Shown here piece by piece: positions 28,132 through 36,463 of a DNA stretch of 38,927 bases (positions within the stretch are counted from its first letter, which is position 1; every line of letters begins with the position of its first letter). The stretch is taken from contig NZ_CALAOH010000206.1 in NCBI RefSeq assembly GCF_937926365.1, positions 1 through 38,927 of the forward strand, read 5' to 3'. This DNA comes from an uncultured Azohydromonas sp. Its GTDB lineage: Bacteria; Pseudomonadota; Gammaproteobacteria; Burkholderiales; Burkholderiaceae_C. Under the pieces are notes generated by a model. That model worked only from the letters and a program-made list of their open reading frames with translations, was not told the DNA's origin and ran no database searches. Both the position numbers and the translations under genes were made by a program.

Positions 28132-29736
28132 ATGCCTCCTTCCACCGCCGCCGCGGTCGCGGCGCGCACCCCGGCCCAGCGCGCCGCCACCGTCCACCGT
28201 TTCCTCGCCGTCACGCTGCTGGGCTTCGCCTCGGGACTGCCGCTGGCGCTCACGGGGCAGGCCATGCAGGCCTGGCTCTCGGCCGAGGGGCTGGACGTGG
28301 CCACCATCGGCTTCCTCAGCCTCGTGGGCCTGCCCTACACCTTCAAGTTCCTGTGGGCGCCGCTGATGGACCGCTTCGAGCCGCCCGGGCTGGGCCGGCG
28401 CCGCGGTTGGCTGGTGCTCACGCAACTGCTGTTGGCCGGCGCGTTGCTGCTCATGGCGTCCACGCCGCCGGCGGGCGCCACGCGCGCCTTCGCGCTGCTG
28501 GCGGTGGCGGTGGCCTTCCTCTCCGCCTCGCAGGACGTGGTGATCGACGCCTACCGCACGGACCTGCTGCCCGCGCGCGAGCGCGGCCTGGGCTCCTCGC
28601 TCAACGTCATGGGCTACCGGCTGGCGATGATCCTCTCCGGGGGCGTGGCGCTGATCTGGACCGACCCGGCCCAGGGCGGCGGTTTTACATGGCCGGCCGT
28701 GTACCGGCTGATGGCGGTGCTCATGATCGGCGCCGCCGTCGTCTCCGCGCTGCTGCTGCCGCGGCTGCCGCGCGCCACCGCGCCGCGCACGCTGGCGCGC
28801 CACGACGTCACCGGCTTCCTGGCCGTGCTGGCGGCCGTGGCCGTGGGCTATCTGCTCAGCGACCGCTTCGCCTTGCCGCTGGCGCAACTGCTGCTGAGTC
28901 CGCTGTGGAGCGGCAGCGCCCTGGCGCCGGCGCTGCAAGTGAAATGGACCGAGTTGCTGGCGCTGATGCTGGGCATCGGCTTCACGCTGCCGCTGGCGGC
29001 CTGGGCCGCGCGCAAGGCGCAGTTCGAGACGCTGATCCAAGGGCTGCGCAGCTACTTCGGCCAGCCCGGCGCGGGCGCCTTTCTCGCCTTCATCGTCCTC
29101 TACAAACTGGGGGACGCCTTCGCCGGCTCGCTGCTGACGCCCTTCCTGCTCAAGGCCATGGCTTTCAGCCCGGCCGAGGTGGGCGTGGTCAACAAGCTCA
29201 TCGGCTTGTGGCTCACGATCCTGGGCGCGCTGGTGGGCGGGGCGCTGATGTTGAAACTCGGCCTGTGGCGCTCGCTGCTGGTGTTCGGGCTGCTGCAGAT
29301 GGCGAGCAACCTGGGCTTCTGGTGGCTGGCGGTGTCGGGCAAGGGCGTGATCCCGGGCCTGCTGGTGCCGGCCTTCGACTGGGGTTTCATTCATCTGGCG
29401 CAACCCACGCCGGTGGACGGCGGGCTGCTGCTGGTGGTGGCGCTGGAGAACCTCTCCGGCGGCATGGGCACCGCGGCCTTCGTCGCCTTCCTGATGAGCC
29501 TGTGCAACCAGCGCTTCACGGCCACGCAGTACGCGCTGCTGAGCGCCTTCGCGGCGGTGGGGCGCGTGTGGGTGGGGCCGCTGGCGGGGGTGCTGGCCGA
29601 GTCCATCGGCTGGCCCGATTTCTTCATCGTCTCCACGCTGGCGGCGCTGCCGGCGCTGGCGATGCTGTGGGCGCTGCGCGCCAGCGTGCGCGCGCTGGAG
29701 GTGGACCCCGACGCGCCCGCGGCGGCCGACGATTGA
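28132..29736 (+). CDS. ampG: AmpG-like MFS muropeptide permease
   Basis: The 534-residue integral membrane protein has about 12-14 hydrophobic segments. AmpG features include FASGLPLALTGQAMQAWLS near the N-terminus, VGLPYTFKFLWAPLMDRF and the SASQDVVIDAYRTDLL motif, with FSPAEVGVVNKLIG and TATQYALLSAF later. AmpG imports anhydromuropeptides from the periplasm for cell-wall recycling. The ATG at 28132 is preceded immediately by a GTG that gives one extra residue. It follows the anti-sigma gene. With AmgK at the left end of the window it fits a recycling route, though the genes are not adjacent. Specificity is inferred from the family. Confidence 0.88.
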   Translation: MPPSTAAAVAARTPAQRAATVHRFLAVTLLGFASGLPLALTGQAMQAWLSAEGLDVATIGFLSLVGLPYTFKFLWAPLMDRFEPPGLGRRRGWLVLTQLLLAGALLLMASTPPAGATRAFALLAVAVAFLSASQDVVIDAYRTDLLPARERGLGSSLNVMGYRLAMILSGGVALIWTDPAQGGGFTWPAVYRLMAVLMIGAAVVSALLLPRLPRATAPRTLARHDVTGFLAVLAAVAVGYLLSDRFALPLAQLLLSPLWSGSALAPALQVKWTELLALMLGIGFTLPLAAWAARKAQFETLIQGLRSYFGQPGAGAFLAFIVLYKLGDAFAGSLLTPFLLKAMAFSPAEVGVVNKLIGLWLTILGALVGGALMLKLGLWRSLLVFGLLQMASNLGFWWLAVSGKGVIPGLLVPAFDWGFIHLAQPTPVDGGLLLVVALENLSGGMGTAAFVAFLMSLCNQRFTATQYALLSAFAAVGRVWVGPLAGVLAESIGWPDFFIVSTLAALPALAMLWALRASVRALEVDPDAPAAADD

Positions 29737-29771
29737 TGCGGGCCGGCACACTCCACCCTTGCAGGGCACCC

Positions 29772-29870
29772 ATGAAACCCCCAACTCCCGTCAGCCGGGC
29801 ATGCACCGTGCCCGTTCTGGACCATTTCAACGATCAATACGCCGCCTCGTCCGGCCCCCGCATGCCATGA
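29772..29870 (+). CDS. Possible 32-residue leader peptide before the M48 protease gene
   Basis: A short frame begins at an ATG at 29772 and ends in an ATGA overlap with the M48 protease start. It encodes a 32-residue peptide with PVLDHFNDQYAASSGP in the middle and no signal peptide. The overlap would allow translational coupling. It has only a weak GCAGGG upstream and no recognised family, so it may be chance. Confidence 0.25.
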   Translation: MKPPTPVSRACTVPVLDHFNDQYAASSGPRMP

Positions 29871-30802
29871 GCACCGACGCCTTCCGCACCGATGCAGATG
29901 TTTCTCCCGCGCCGCTGGCGCACGCCGGCTGCCGCTGCGCGGGCTGCCTCGTGAGCCCGTCGCGACGGCTGTTCACCGGGGCGTTGCTGAGCGGGGCGCT
30001 GCTGCCGGCCATGGCGCAGCAGGGCGTGCGCGAGGAGGTGGGCTCGGAGTCCACTTTCTCCAAGCTGGTGCCGGCCGAGGAGGTGGAGGCCGCGGCGGCG
30101 CAGCAGTACCGCAAGATGCTGTCCGATGCCTCGCAGCAGCGCGCGCTGGCGCCGGAATCGAACCAGCAGCTGCAGCGGCTGCGCTACATCGCGCAGCGCA
30201 TCATTCCCTTCGCCGACGACTGGAACCAGCGCGCGCGGCAGTGGAAGTGGGAGGTGAACCTGATCGGCAGCAAGGAGCTCAACGCCTTCTGCATGCCGGG
30301 CGGGAAGATCGCGTTCTTCTACGGGATCCTGCAGCAGCTGCAACTCAGCGATGACGAGGTGGCGACCATCATGGGCCACGAGGTGGCGCACGCGCTGCGC
30401 GAGCACGCACGCGAGCGCATGGGCAAGTCGGCCGCGACGCAGCTGGGCGCCGGGGCGCTGTCGGCGCTGCTGGGGCTGGGCAACCTGGGCAACCAGGTGC
30501 TGGGCATGGGCAGCCAGCTGCTGACGCTCAAGTTCAGCCGCGAGGACGAGTCCGAGGCGGACATCGTGGGCATGGAGCTGGCAGCGCGCGCCGGCTACGA
30601 CCCGGCCGCCGGCGTGAGCCTGTGGCAGAAGATGATGGCCGCCAGCCAGGGCGAGCCGCTGGCCTTCATGTCCACGCACCCCACCGGCACGACCCGCATC
30701 CGCGACATCCAGGCCCGGCTGCCGCGGGTGCAGCCACTGTACGCGCAGGCCCCGAAGCCCACGCGGCAGTTCGGGCCGCCGGCGCGCAGCGCGGGGAAGT
30801 GA
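29867..30802 (+). CDS. M48 family metalloprotease, exported
   Basis: The 311-residue protein has an unusual N-terminus: about 30 residues with a Cys cluster (GCRCAGC at 21-27), then PSRRLFTGALLSGALLPAMAQ, a twin-arginine-like signal with Arg33-Arg34. The protease domain has HEVAHALREH (His171, Glu172, His175 zinc-site residues) and the second metal-ligand motif EDESEADIVGMELAARAGYD. ELNAFCMPGGKIAFFYGIL is also typical. Such periplasmic M48 proteins act in envelope quality control (BepA/LoiP-like). There is no tetratricopeptide domain as in BepA. The ATG at 29867 overlaps a small frame. Tat export is inferred from the motif and not proven. Confidence 0.88.
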   Translation: MSTDAFRTDADVSPAPLAHAGCRCAGCLVSPSRRLFTGALLSGALLPAMAQQGVREEVGSESTFSKLVPAEEVEAAAAQQYRKMLSDASQQRALAPESNQQLQRLRYIAQRIIPFADDWNQRARQWKWEVNLIGSKELNAFCMPGGKIAFFYGILQQLQLSDDEVATIMGHEVAHALREHARERMGKSAATQLGAGALSALLGLGNLGNQVLGMGSQLLTLKFSREDESEADIVGMELAARAGYDPAAGVSLWQKMMAASQGEPLAFMSTHPTGTTRIRDIQARLPRVQPLYAQAPKPTRQFGPPARSAGK

Positions 30803-30826
30803 GCGCGCCGGGCGAAGGCGCGGGGC

Positions 30827-31465
30827 TCAGGTCCCTCGCACGTACGGATTGAACTTGCGCTCCTCGCCGAAGGTGCTCTCCGGCCCGTGGCCGGGGATGA
30901 ACACCGTGTCGTCGCCCATGGGCCACAGGCGCTGGGTGATGCTGTCAATCAGCTGGTCGTGGTTGCCCTGCGGGAAGTCGGTGCGGCCGATGCTGCCGGC
31001 GAACAGCACGTCGCCCACGAAGCAGCGCTTGATCTCCGGCGCGTGGAACACGACGTGGCCGGGGGTGTGGCCGGGGCAGTGGCGCACGTGGACCTCGCTC
31101 TGGCCCAGGGTCAGCGTCTCGCCGTCCTCCAGCCAGCGCGTGGGCGCGAAGGGCTCGGCCGGCGGGAAGCCGAACATGCGGCTCTGCTGCGCCAGGCCGT
31201 CGATCCAGAACTGGTCGGCGCGCTGCGGGCCGACGATGGGCAACCGCTCCTCGCGCGCGAGCTGCCCGACGCCGCCGGCGTGGTCGATGTGCGCATGCGT
31301 GACCCACAGGGCCACGAGTTTCAAGCCGCGCTCCTGCACCGCGGCGCGCAGCACGCCCAGCTCGCCGCCGGCGTCGATGAGCACGGCTTCCTGGGTCTGG
31401 TCGCACCACAGCAGCGAGCAGTTCTGCTGGAACGGGGTGACGGGGATGGTGTGGTAACGAAGCAT
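30827..31465 (-). CDS. MBL-fold hydrolase, YcbL / glyoxalase II-like
   Basis: The 212-residue metallo-beta-lactamase-fold enzyme is close in pattern to E. coli YcbL. Metal ligands are THAHIDHAGG (His57, His59, Asp61, His62), HCPGHTPGH (His133), GDVLFAGSIGRTDFPQGN (Asp152) and IPGHGPEST (His193). The family hydrolyses thioesters such as S-lactoylglutathione, or acts as a persulfide dioxygenase; the short C-terminus favours YcbL type. The start MLRYHTIPVTPFQQNCS matches homologues; an ATG three codons earlier is possible. It is divergent from the DUF1615 gene, which starts 55 bp away. Confidence 0.88.
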   Translation of the reverse strand: MLRYHTIPVTPFQQNCSLLWCDQTQEAVLIDAGGELGVLRAAVQERGLKLVALWVTHAHIDHAGGVGQLAREERLPIVGPQRADQFWIDGLAQQSRMFGFPPAEPFAPTRWLEDGETLTLGQSEVHVRHCPGHTPGHVVFHAPEIKRCFVGDVLFAGSIGRTDFPQGNHDQLIDSITQRLWPMGDDTVFIPGHGPESTFGEERKFNPYVRGT

Positions 31466-31520
31466 GGCCGCCATTGTGGCGGGCGCGGCGCGGGCATCGC
31501 GCGTGCCGCAAGGAGGAGCG

Positions 31521-32702
31521 ATGGAGCACAGCGCAGCACGAATCCCTGCCATCTGCCCTGAGCGGCCGGCGCCGCGCCGCCCGGGCGCGCGGCTGCGGAG
31601 GCTGGGCCTGGCGCTGCTGCTGGCCGGCTGCGCCGCCGACGAGCCCCAGCGCGACGCCTGGCCACGCCCGCAGGACAGCCGCGCGCTGCTGCTGCAGCTG
31701 CTACCCACCAACCTCTCCGACCGCGCCGGCTGGGCCACCGACATCTATGCCGCCTTCTCGGCGCTGCAGATCCCGCCCACGGCTTCCAATTTCTGCGCCG
31801 CGCTGGGCGTGATCGAGCAGGAATCGAGCTTCCAGGCCGACCCGGCCGTGCCCAACCTGGGCGCGATCGCGCGCAAGGAGATCGACGAGCGCGCCGGGCG
31901 CGTGGGCGTGCCTTCGCTGCTGGTGTCGGCGGCGCTGCAGATCCCGTCCTCGGACGGGCGCAGCTACGCCGAGCGCATCGACAAGGCGCGCACAGAGCGC
32001 CAGCTCAGCGAGACCTTCGAGGACCTGATCGAGCGCGTGCCGCTGGGCCAGCGCCTGTTCGGCAAGCTCAACCCGGTGCGCACCGGCGGGCCGATGCAGG
32101 TGAGCGTGGCCTGGGCCGAGGCCAACACGCAGCGCTACCCGTACCCGCTGGACGGCGGCGTGCGCCAGGCGGTGTTCACGCGCCGCGGCGGGCTGTTCTT
32201 CGGCATCGCGCACCTGCTGGACTACCCCGCGCCCTACGACCGGCCGCTCTACCGCTTCGCCGACTTCAACGCCGGGCGCTGGGCCAGCCGCAACGCCGCC
32301 TTCCAGCAGGCGCTCAGCCGCGCCTCGGGCATCCCGCTCGACACCGATGGCGACCTGCTGCGCGGCGACGGCCAGCGCGGCGCGACCGAAGCCGCCGCGC
32401 TGTTGATGGCGCCGCGGCTGGGCCTGTCGGAATCCGAGGCGCGCCGCGCGCTGGAGCAGGGCAACGAGCCCGGCTTCGAGCGCAGCGCGCTGTACCGCAA
32501 GGTGTTCGAGCGGGCCGAGCGCAACGAGGGCCGCGCGCTGCCGCGCGCCGTGCTGCCGGACATCGCGCTGTCCGGTCCCAAGATCAGCCGCCCGCTGAGC
32601 ACCAAGTGGTTCGCCGAGCGCGTGCAGCAGCGCTGGCAGCGCTGCATGGCGCGCGCGCCGGCGGGCGCTTCCGCTTCCCGAACCTCATCCCCGGAGCCGT
32701 GA
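31521..32702 (+). CDS. DUF1615 domain lipoprotein
   Basis: The 393-residue protein has a lipoprotein signal: Arg-rich start, hydrophobic LGLALLL, then the lipobox LAGC with Cys37. The rest matches the DUF1615 family, with FCAALGVIEQESSFQADPAVPNLG and FFGIAHLLDYPAPYDRPLYRFADFNAGRW. The segment around GVIEQESSF resembles the catalytic Glu region of lytic transglycosylase-like proteins, but no activity is established. A good Shine-Dalgarno (AAGGAGGAG) precedes the ATG. It is probably outer-membrane anchored. The esterase gene begins five bases after its stop, so both share a transcript. Confidence 0.85.
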   Translation: MEHSAARIPAICPERPAPRRPGARLRRLGLALLLAGCAADEPQRDAWPRPQDSRALLLQLLPTNLSDRAGWATDIYAAFSALQIPPTASNFCAALGVIEQESSFQADPAVPNLGAIARKEIDERAGRVGVPSLLVSAALQIPSSDGRSYAERIDKARTERQLSETFEDLIERVPLGQRLFGKLNPVRTGGPMQVSVAWAEANTQRYPYPLDGGVRQAVFTRRGGLFFGIAHLLDYPAPYDRPLYRFADFNAGRWASRNAAFQQALSRASGIPLDTDGDLLRGDGQRGATEAAALLMAPRLGLSESEARRALEQGNEPGFERSALYRKVFERAERNEGRALPRAVLPDIALSGPKISRPLSTKWFAERVQQRWQRCMARAPAGASASRTSSPEP

Positions 32703-32707
32703 CGACC

Positions 32708-33379
32708 ATGCCCGAACCGACCCTGCAGACCATCGAAGTGGAAACCGGCGCCCAGCCCGGCGCGAGCCTGATCCTGCTGCACGGCCTGGGCGCCGACGGG
32801 CACGACTTCGAGCCGCTGGCGCAGCAGATGGACCTCTCGGCGCTGGGCGCCGTGCGCTGGATCTTTCCGCACGCGCCGGTGCGGCCGGTGACCATCAACG
32901 GCGGCTACCGCATGCGCGCCTGGTACGACCTGCTGGGCACGGAAATGATGCGCCGCGAGGACGAGCCGGGGCTGCGCGCCTCGCTGGCGCAGGTGCTGGC
33001 GCTGGTGGCCCGCGAGCGCGCGCGGGGCGTGCCGGCGCGGCGCATCGTGCTGGCGGGCTTCTCACAGGGCTGCGCGATGGCGCTGCTGTCCGCCCTGCGC
33101 TGCGAGGAGCGGCTGGCCGGCGTGGCCGGCCTCTCGGGCTACCTGCCGCTGGCGAGCCTCACGGCCGCCGAGCGCCACGGCGCCAACGAGGACCTACCGG
33201 TGTTCCTGGCCCACGGCCAGATGGACCCGGTGGTGCCCATGGCCGCCGGCATCGCCTCGCGCGACCTGCTGCGCGCGCTGGGGCACGAGGTGGAGTGGCA
33301 CGAGTACCCGATCGAGCACACGGTGAGCGTGGAGGAGCTCGAAGCCTTGCGGCAGTGGATGCTGAAGGTGCTGGCCTGA
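32708..33379 (+). CDS. Carboxylesterase / phospholipase family alpha/beta hydrolase
   Basis: The 223-residue cytoplasmic hydrolase resembles Pseudomonas carboxylesterase II and acyl-protein thioesterases. It has SLILLHGLGADGHDF (oxyanion-hole loop), the nucleophile elbow LAGFSQGCAMAL with Ser119, HGQMDPVVP with Asp173, and EYPIEHTV with His204 as the catalytic triad. The triad is complete, so it should be active on short acyl esters. The ATG at 32708 lies five bases after the preceding stop; a GTG three codons earlier is an alternative. It probably shares its transcript with the DUF1615 lipoprotein gene. Natural substrate unknown. Confidence 0.92.
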   Translation: MPEPTLQTIEVETGAQPGASLILLHGLGADGHDFEPLAQQMDLSALGAVRWIFPHAPVRPVTINGGYRMRAWYDLLGTEMMRREDEPGLRASLAQVLALVARERARGVPARRIVLAGFSQGCAMALLSALRCEERLAGVAGLSGYLPLASLTAAERHGANEDLPVFLAHGQMDPVVPMAAGIASRDLLRALGHEVEWHEYPIEHTVSVEELEALRQWMLKVLA

Positions 33380-33449
33380 ACTGAAGCGCGCCGCCGGGCC
33401 GGCGTGAAATGTTCTCGGGGATGCCTGCGCAGGCAGGCCCCATCCGGCG

Positions 33450-34250
33450 TCACAGCGACGTCGCGTAGTCGATGGTGAGCGGTGCGTGGTCCGAGAACCG
33501 CGACGTCTTGTGGATGGAGGCCGCGTGCGCGCTGTGCGCGATCTCCGGCGTCGCCACCTGGTAGTCCAGCCGCCAGCCCACGTTCTTGGCCCAGGCCTGG
33601 CCGCGGTTGCTCCACCACGTGTAGCAGTCCTCGGTGGCCTCGGGGTGCAGGCGGCGGTAGACGTCCACCAGCCCCAGCTCCTCGCTCACCATGCGCGAGA
33701 ACCACGCGCGCTCCTCGGGCAGGAAACCGCTGTTCTTCTGGTTGCCGCGCCAGTTCTTGAGGTCGATGGCCTGGTGCGCGATGTTGAAGTCGCCCATCAG
33801 GATGAACTCGCGCCCTGAGGCGCGCAGCGCGGCCATGTGGTGCCAGAAGCGATCCAGGAAGCGGAACTTGGCCGCCTGCCGCTCCTCGCCACTGGAGCCG
33901 CTGGGGAAGTAGGCGCTGATCACGCTGAACTTGCGCGCGCTGGTGTCGAAGCGCAGTTCGACGTAGCGACCCTCGGGGTCGAACTCGTCGCAGCCGAAGC
34001 CGGCGATCACGGCCGATGGGGCGCGCTTCGTGTAGAGCCCCACGCCCGAATAGCCCTTCTTCTGCGCGTAGTGGAAATGGCCTTCGAGCCCGGCGACGCG
34101 CTTGAAGCGTTCCGCCACGTCGGCCTCCTGGGCGCGCACTTCCTGCACCCCCATAAAATCCGCGCCGGCCGCTTCGGCCCATGCCTCGAACCCCTTGGTC
34201 GCCGCGGAGCGGATCCCATTGAGGTTGAGCGTCACCATCCTCAAACCCAT
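33450..34250 (-). CDS. xth: Exodeoxyribonuclease III family AP endonuclease
   Basis: The 266-residue DNA-repair nuclease of the EEP superfamily cuts abasic sites and degrades 3' ends of duplex DNA. Conserved segments are LNLNGIRSAATKGF (Asn metal ligand), QEVRAQE (Glu metal ligand), GYSGVGLYTK, YFPSGSSGEERQAAKF, LMGDFNIAHQAIDL (catalytic Asp and Asn), RLDYQV and the terminal SDHAPLTIDY (catalytic His). The conserved MVTLNLNG start at 34238 may be the true initiation; I keep the longer frame from 34250, which adds four residues. It is divergent from pyrE, with only 18 bp between the two starts, so their promoters must overlap. Confidence 0.94.
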   Translation of the reverse strand: MGLRMVTLNLNGIRSAATKGFEAWAEAAGADFMGVQEVRAQEADVAERFKRVAGLEGHFHYAQKKGYSGVGLYTKRAPSAVIAGFGCDEFDPEGRYVELRFDTSARKFSVISAYFPSGSSGEERQAAKFRFLDRFWHHMAALRASGREFILMGDFNIAHQAIDLKNWRGNQKNSGFLPEERAWFSRMVSEELGLVDVYRRLHPEATEDCYTWWSNRGQAWAKNVGWRLDYQVATPEIAHSAHAASIHKTSRFSDHAPLTIDYATSL

Positions 34251-34268
34251 CGCAGTACACCCATTCCT

Positions 34269-34949
34269 ATGAGCACGAACACCTCCCCCAAACCCTCGCT
34301 GGCCGAGGACTTCGTGAAGTTCTCGGTCGAGGTCGGCGTGCTGCGCTTCGGGGAGTTCAAGACCAAGGCCGGGCGTCTGTCACCGTACTTCTTCAACGCC
34401 GGCCTCTTCGACGACGGCGCCAAGCTGGGCCGCCTGGCGGAATTCTATGCACGCCGCCTGGTGGACTCCGGGCTGCAGTTCGACATGCTCTTCGGCCCGG
34501 CCTACAAGGGCATCACGCTGGCCGCGGCCGTGTCGGTGGAACTGGCCCGCCTGGGCCACAACAAGCCCTACGCCTACAACCGCAAGGAAGCCAAGGACCA
34601 CGGCGAGGGCGGCACCCTGGTGGGCGCGCCGGTGCGCGGGCGCGTGCTGATCATCGACGACGTGATCTCCGCCGGCACCTCGGTGCGCGAGTCCATCGCC
34701 ATGATCCGCGCCGCCGGCGCCGAGCCCTGCGGCGTGGCCATCGCGCTGGACCGCCAGGAAAAGGCCACCGAGAACGGCGCCGACGTGGAGTGGTCCGCCG
34801 TGCAGTACGTGCGCGACAAGCTGGGGCTGGAGGTCATCGCTATCGCCTCGCTGAGCGACCTGATGGCCTTCCTGGACCACGCCGCCGATCCGGCCCTGGC
34901 GCAGTTCAAGGCGCCGGTGGCGGCGTACCGGGCGCGGTACGGGGTGTAA
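34269..34949 (+). CDS. pyrE: Orotate phosphoribosyltransferase
   Basis: The 226-residue PyrE joins orotate to PRPP to make OMP, the step before PyrF. The PRPP-binding motif VLIIDDVISAGTS is intact, and SPYFFNAGLFDDG and LFGPAYKGITLAAA are typical PyrE segments, as is AYNRKEAKDHGEGG (flexible catalytic loop). The start MSTNTSPKPSLAEDFV is chosen by homology to the family N-terminus; the frame continues upstream inside the divergent xth gene without coding there. It ends with a strong hairpin at 34955-34981. It is not linked to other pyr operon genes except at a distance (pyrF at 20201). Confidence 0.97.
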   Translation: MSTNTSPKPSLAEDFVKFSVEVGVLRFGEFKTKAGRLSPYFFNAGLFDDGAKLGRLAEFYARRLVDSGLQFDMLFGPAYKGITLAAAVSVELARLGHNKPYAYNRKEAKDHGEGGTLVGAPVRGRVLIIDDVISAGTSVRESIAMIRAAGAEPCGVAIALDRQEKATENGADVEWSAVQYVRDKLGLEVIAIASLSDLMAFLDHAADPALAQFKAPVAAYRARYGV

Positions 34950-34954
34950 ACAAG

Positions 34955-34981
34955 AACGGCCCGCGACGAGCGGGCCGTTTT
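34955..34981. terminator. Bidirectional intrinsic terminator between pyrE and gatB
   Basis: A perfect 10-bp stem (AACGGCCCGC/GCGGGCCGTT) with a 5-base loop is followed by TTTT on the plus strand. On the minus strand the stem leads into TTCTTGTTT. It starts five bases after the pyrE stop and lies 20 bp from the gatB stop, so it can end both convergent transcripts. Confidence 0.9.
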
Positions 34982-35000
34982 CATCGCAGGGGAGGGCGAA

Positions 35001-36455
35001 TCACCCCTGCAGCTTCTTCTTCAGCAGCTCCCCGGCAAGCGCCGGGTTCGCCTTGCCCTTGCTGGCCTTCATCACCTGGCCGACCAGGGCGTTGAACGCC
35101 TTGTCCTTGCCCGCGCGGAACTCGGCCACCGACTTCTCGTTGGCCGCCAGCACCTGCTCGACGATGGCCTCCAGCGCGCCGGTGTCGCTCATCTGCTTCA
35201 GGCCTTTAACGTCGATCAGCGCGTCGACGTCGCTGCCTTCGCCCGACCACAGCGCGTCGAAGACCTGGCGCGCGCCGTTGTTGGAAATGGTGCCGTCGCT
35301 GATGCGCGTGATGAGCTGGCCCAGCGTCTGCGGCGCCACCGGCACGGCCTCGATGGAGCTGCCATCCGCATTGAGCCGCTTGGAGATCTCGCCCATCAGC
35401 CAGTTGGCGACCAGCTTGGGCTGCTTGCACGCATCCCGCGCCGCCTCGTAGTAGCGGGCGAAGGCCAGGCTCTGCGTGACCATGCCGGCGTCATAGGCGG
35501 GCAGGCCGTCCTGCTGCTGGAAACGCGCCGCCATGGCCTGCGGCAGCTCGGGCATCTCGGCCTTCACGCGCTCCACCCAGGCCGGCTCGATCACCAGCGG
35601 CGGCAGGTCGGGGTCCGGGAAGTAGCGGTAGTCGTGCGCGTCTTCCTTGCTGCGCATGGCGCGCGTCTCGCCGCTGTCCGGGTCGAACAGCACCGTGGCC
35701 TGCTCGATGGACAAGCCGTCCTCGATCTGCTCGATCTGCCACTGCACCTCGTAGTCGATGGCCTGCTGCAGGAAGCGGAAGCTGTTGAGGTTCTTGATCT
35801 CGCGCCGCGTGCCGAAGGGCTCGCCCGGCTTGCGCACAGAGACGTTGGCGTCGCAACGGAAGGAGCCTTCCTGCATGTTGCCGTCGCAGATGCCCAGCCA
35901 CACCACCAGCGCGTGCAGCGCGCGGGCGTAGCCCACGGCCTCCAGGCTGGAGCGCATCTCGGGCTCGGAGACGATCTCCAGCAGCGGCGTGCCGGCGCGG
36001 TTGAGGTCGATGCCGGTGAGGCCGTGGTAGTCCTCGTGCAGGCTCTTGCCCGCGTCCTCTTCCAGGTGTGCGCGCGTCAGGTTCACGCGCTTCTTCTGCT
36101 CGCCGACCAGGAACTCGATCACGCCGCCCTGCACGACGGGGATCTCGTACTGGCTGATCTGGTAGCCCTTGGGCAGGTCCGGATAGAAGTAGTTCTTGCG
36201 GGCGAAGATCGACTGGCGCGCAACCTTCGCGCCCACGGCCAGGCCGAAGCGGATGGCGCGCTCGACCGCGCCGCGGTTGGGCACCGGCAGCGTGCCGGGC
36301 AGCGCCAGGTCCACGGCGCTGGCCTGCGTGTTGGGCGCGGCGCCGAAGGCGGTGGAGGCGCCGCTGAAGATCTTGCTGGCGGTCGAGAGCTGGGCGTGCG
36401 TCTCCAGGCCGATGACGACCTCGTAGCCGCGAATGAGTTGGGGCGTCGTGCTCAT
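35001..36455 (-). CDS. gatB: Asp-tRNA(Asn)/Glu-tRNA(Gln) amidotransferase subunit B
   Basis: The 484-residue GatB binds the mischarged tRNA and activates its acyl group with ATP so that GatA-derived ammonia can amidate it. YEVVIGLETHAQLST opens the protein; DLNRAGTPLLEIVSEPEMRS, CDGNMQEGSFRCDANVSVR and REIKNLNSFRFLQQAIDYE are the GatB/PET112 signature blocks. The C-terminal YqeY-like tail (after about residue 400) is complete. The ATG at 36455 gives the conserved start MSTTPQLIRGYEVVIG. It is the last gene of gatCAB, eight bases after gatA. Confidence 0.97.
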   Translation of the reverse strand: MSTTPQLIRGYEVVIGLETHAQLSTASKIFSGASTAFGAAPNTQASAVDLALPGTLPVPNRGAVERAIRFGLAVGAKVARQSIFARKNYFYPDLPKGYQISQYEIPVVQGGVIEFLVGEQKKRVNLTRAHLEEDAGKSLHEDYHGLTGIDLNRAGTPLLEIVSEPEMRSSLEAVGYARALHALVVWLGICDGNMQEGSFRCDANVSVRKPGEPFGTRREIKNLNSFRFLQQAIDYEVQWQIEQIEDGLSIEQATVLFDPDSGETRAMRSKEDAHDYRYFPDPDLPPLVIEPAWVERVKAEMPELPQAMAARFQQQDGLPAYDAGMVTQSLAFARYYEAARDACKQPKLVANWLMGEISKRLNADGSSIEAVPVAPQTLGQLITRISDGTISNNGARQVFDALWSGEGSDVDALIDVKGLKQMSDTGALEAIVEQVLAANEKSVAEFRAGKDKAFNALVGQVMKASKGKANPALAGELLKKKLQG

Positions 36456-36463
36456 GGATGTCT

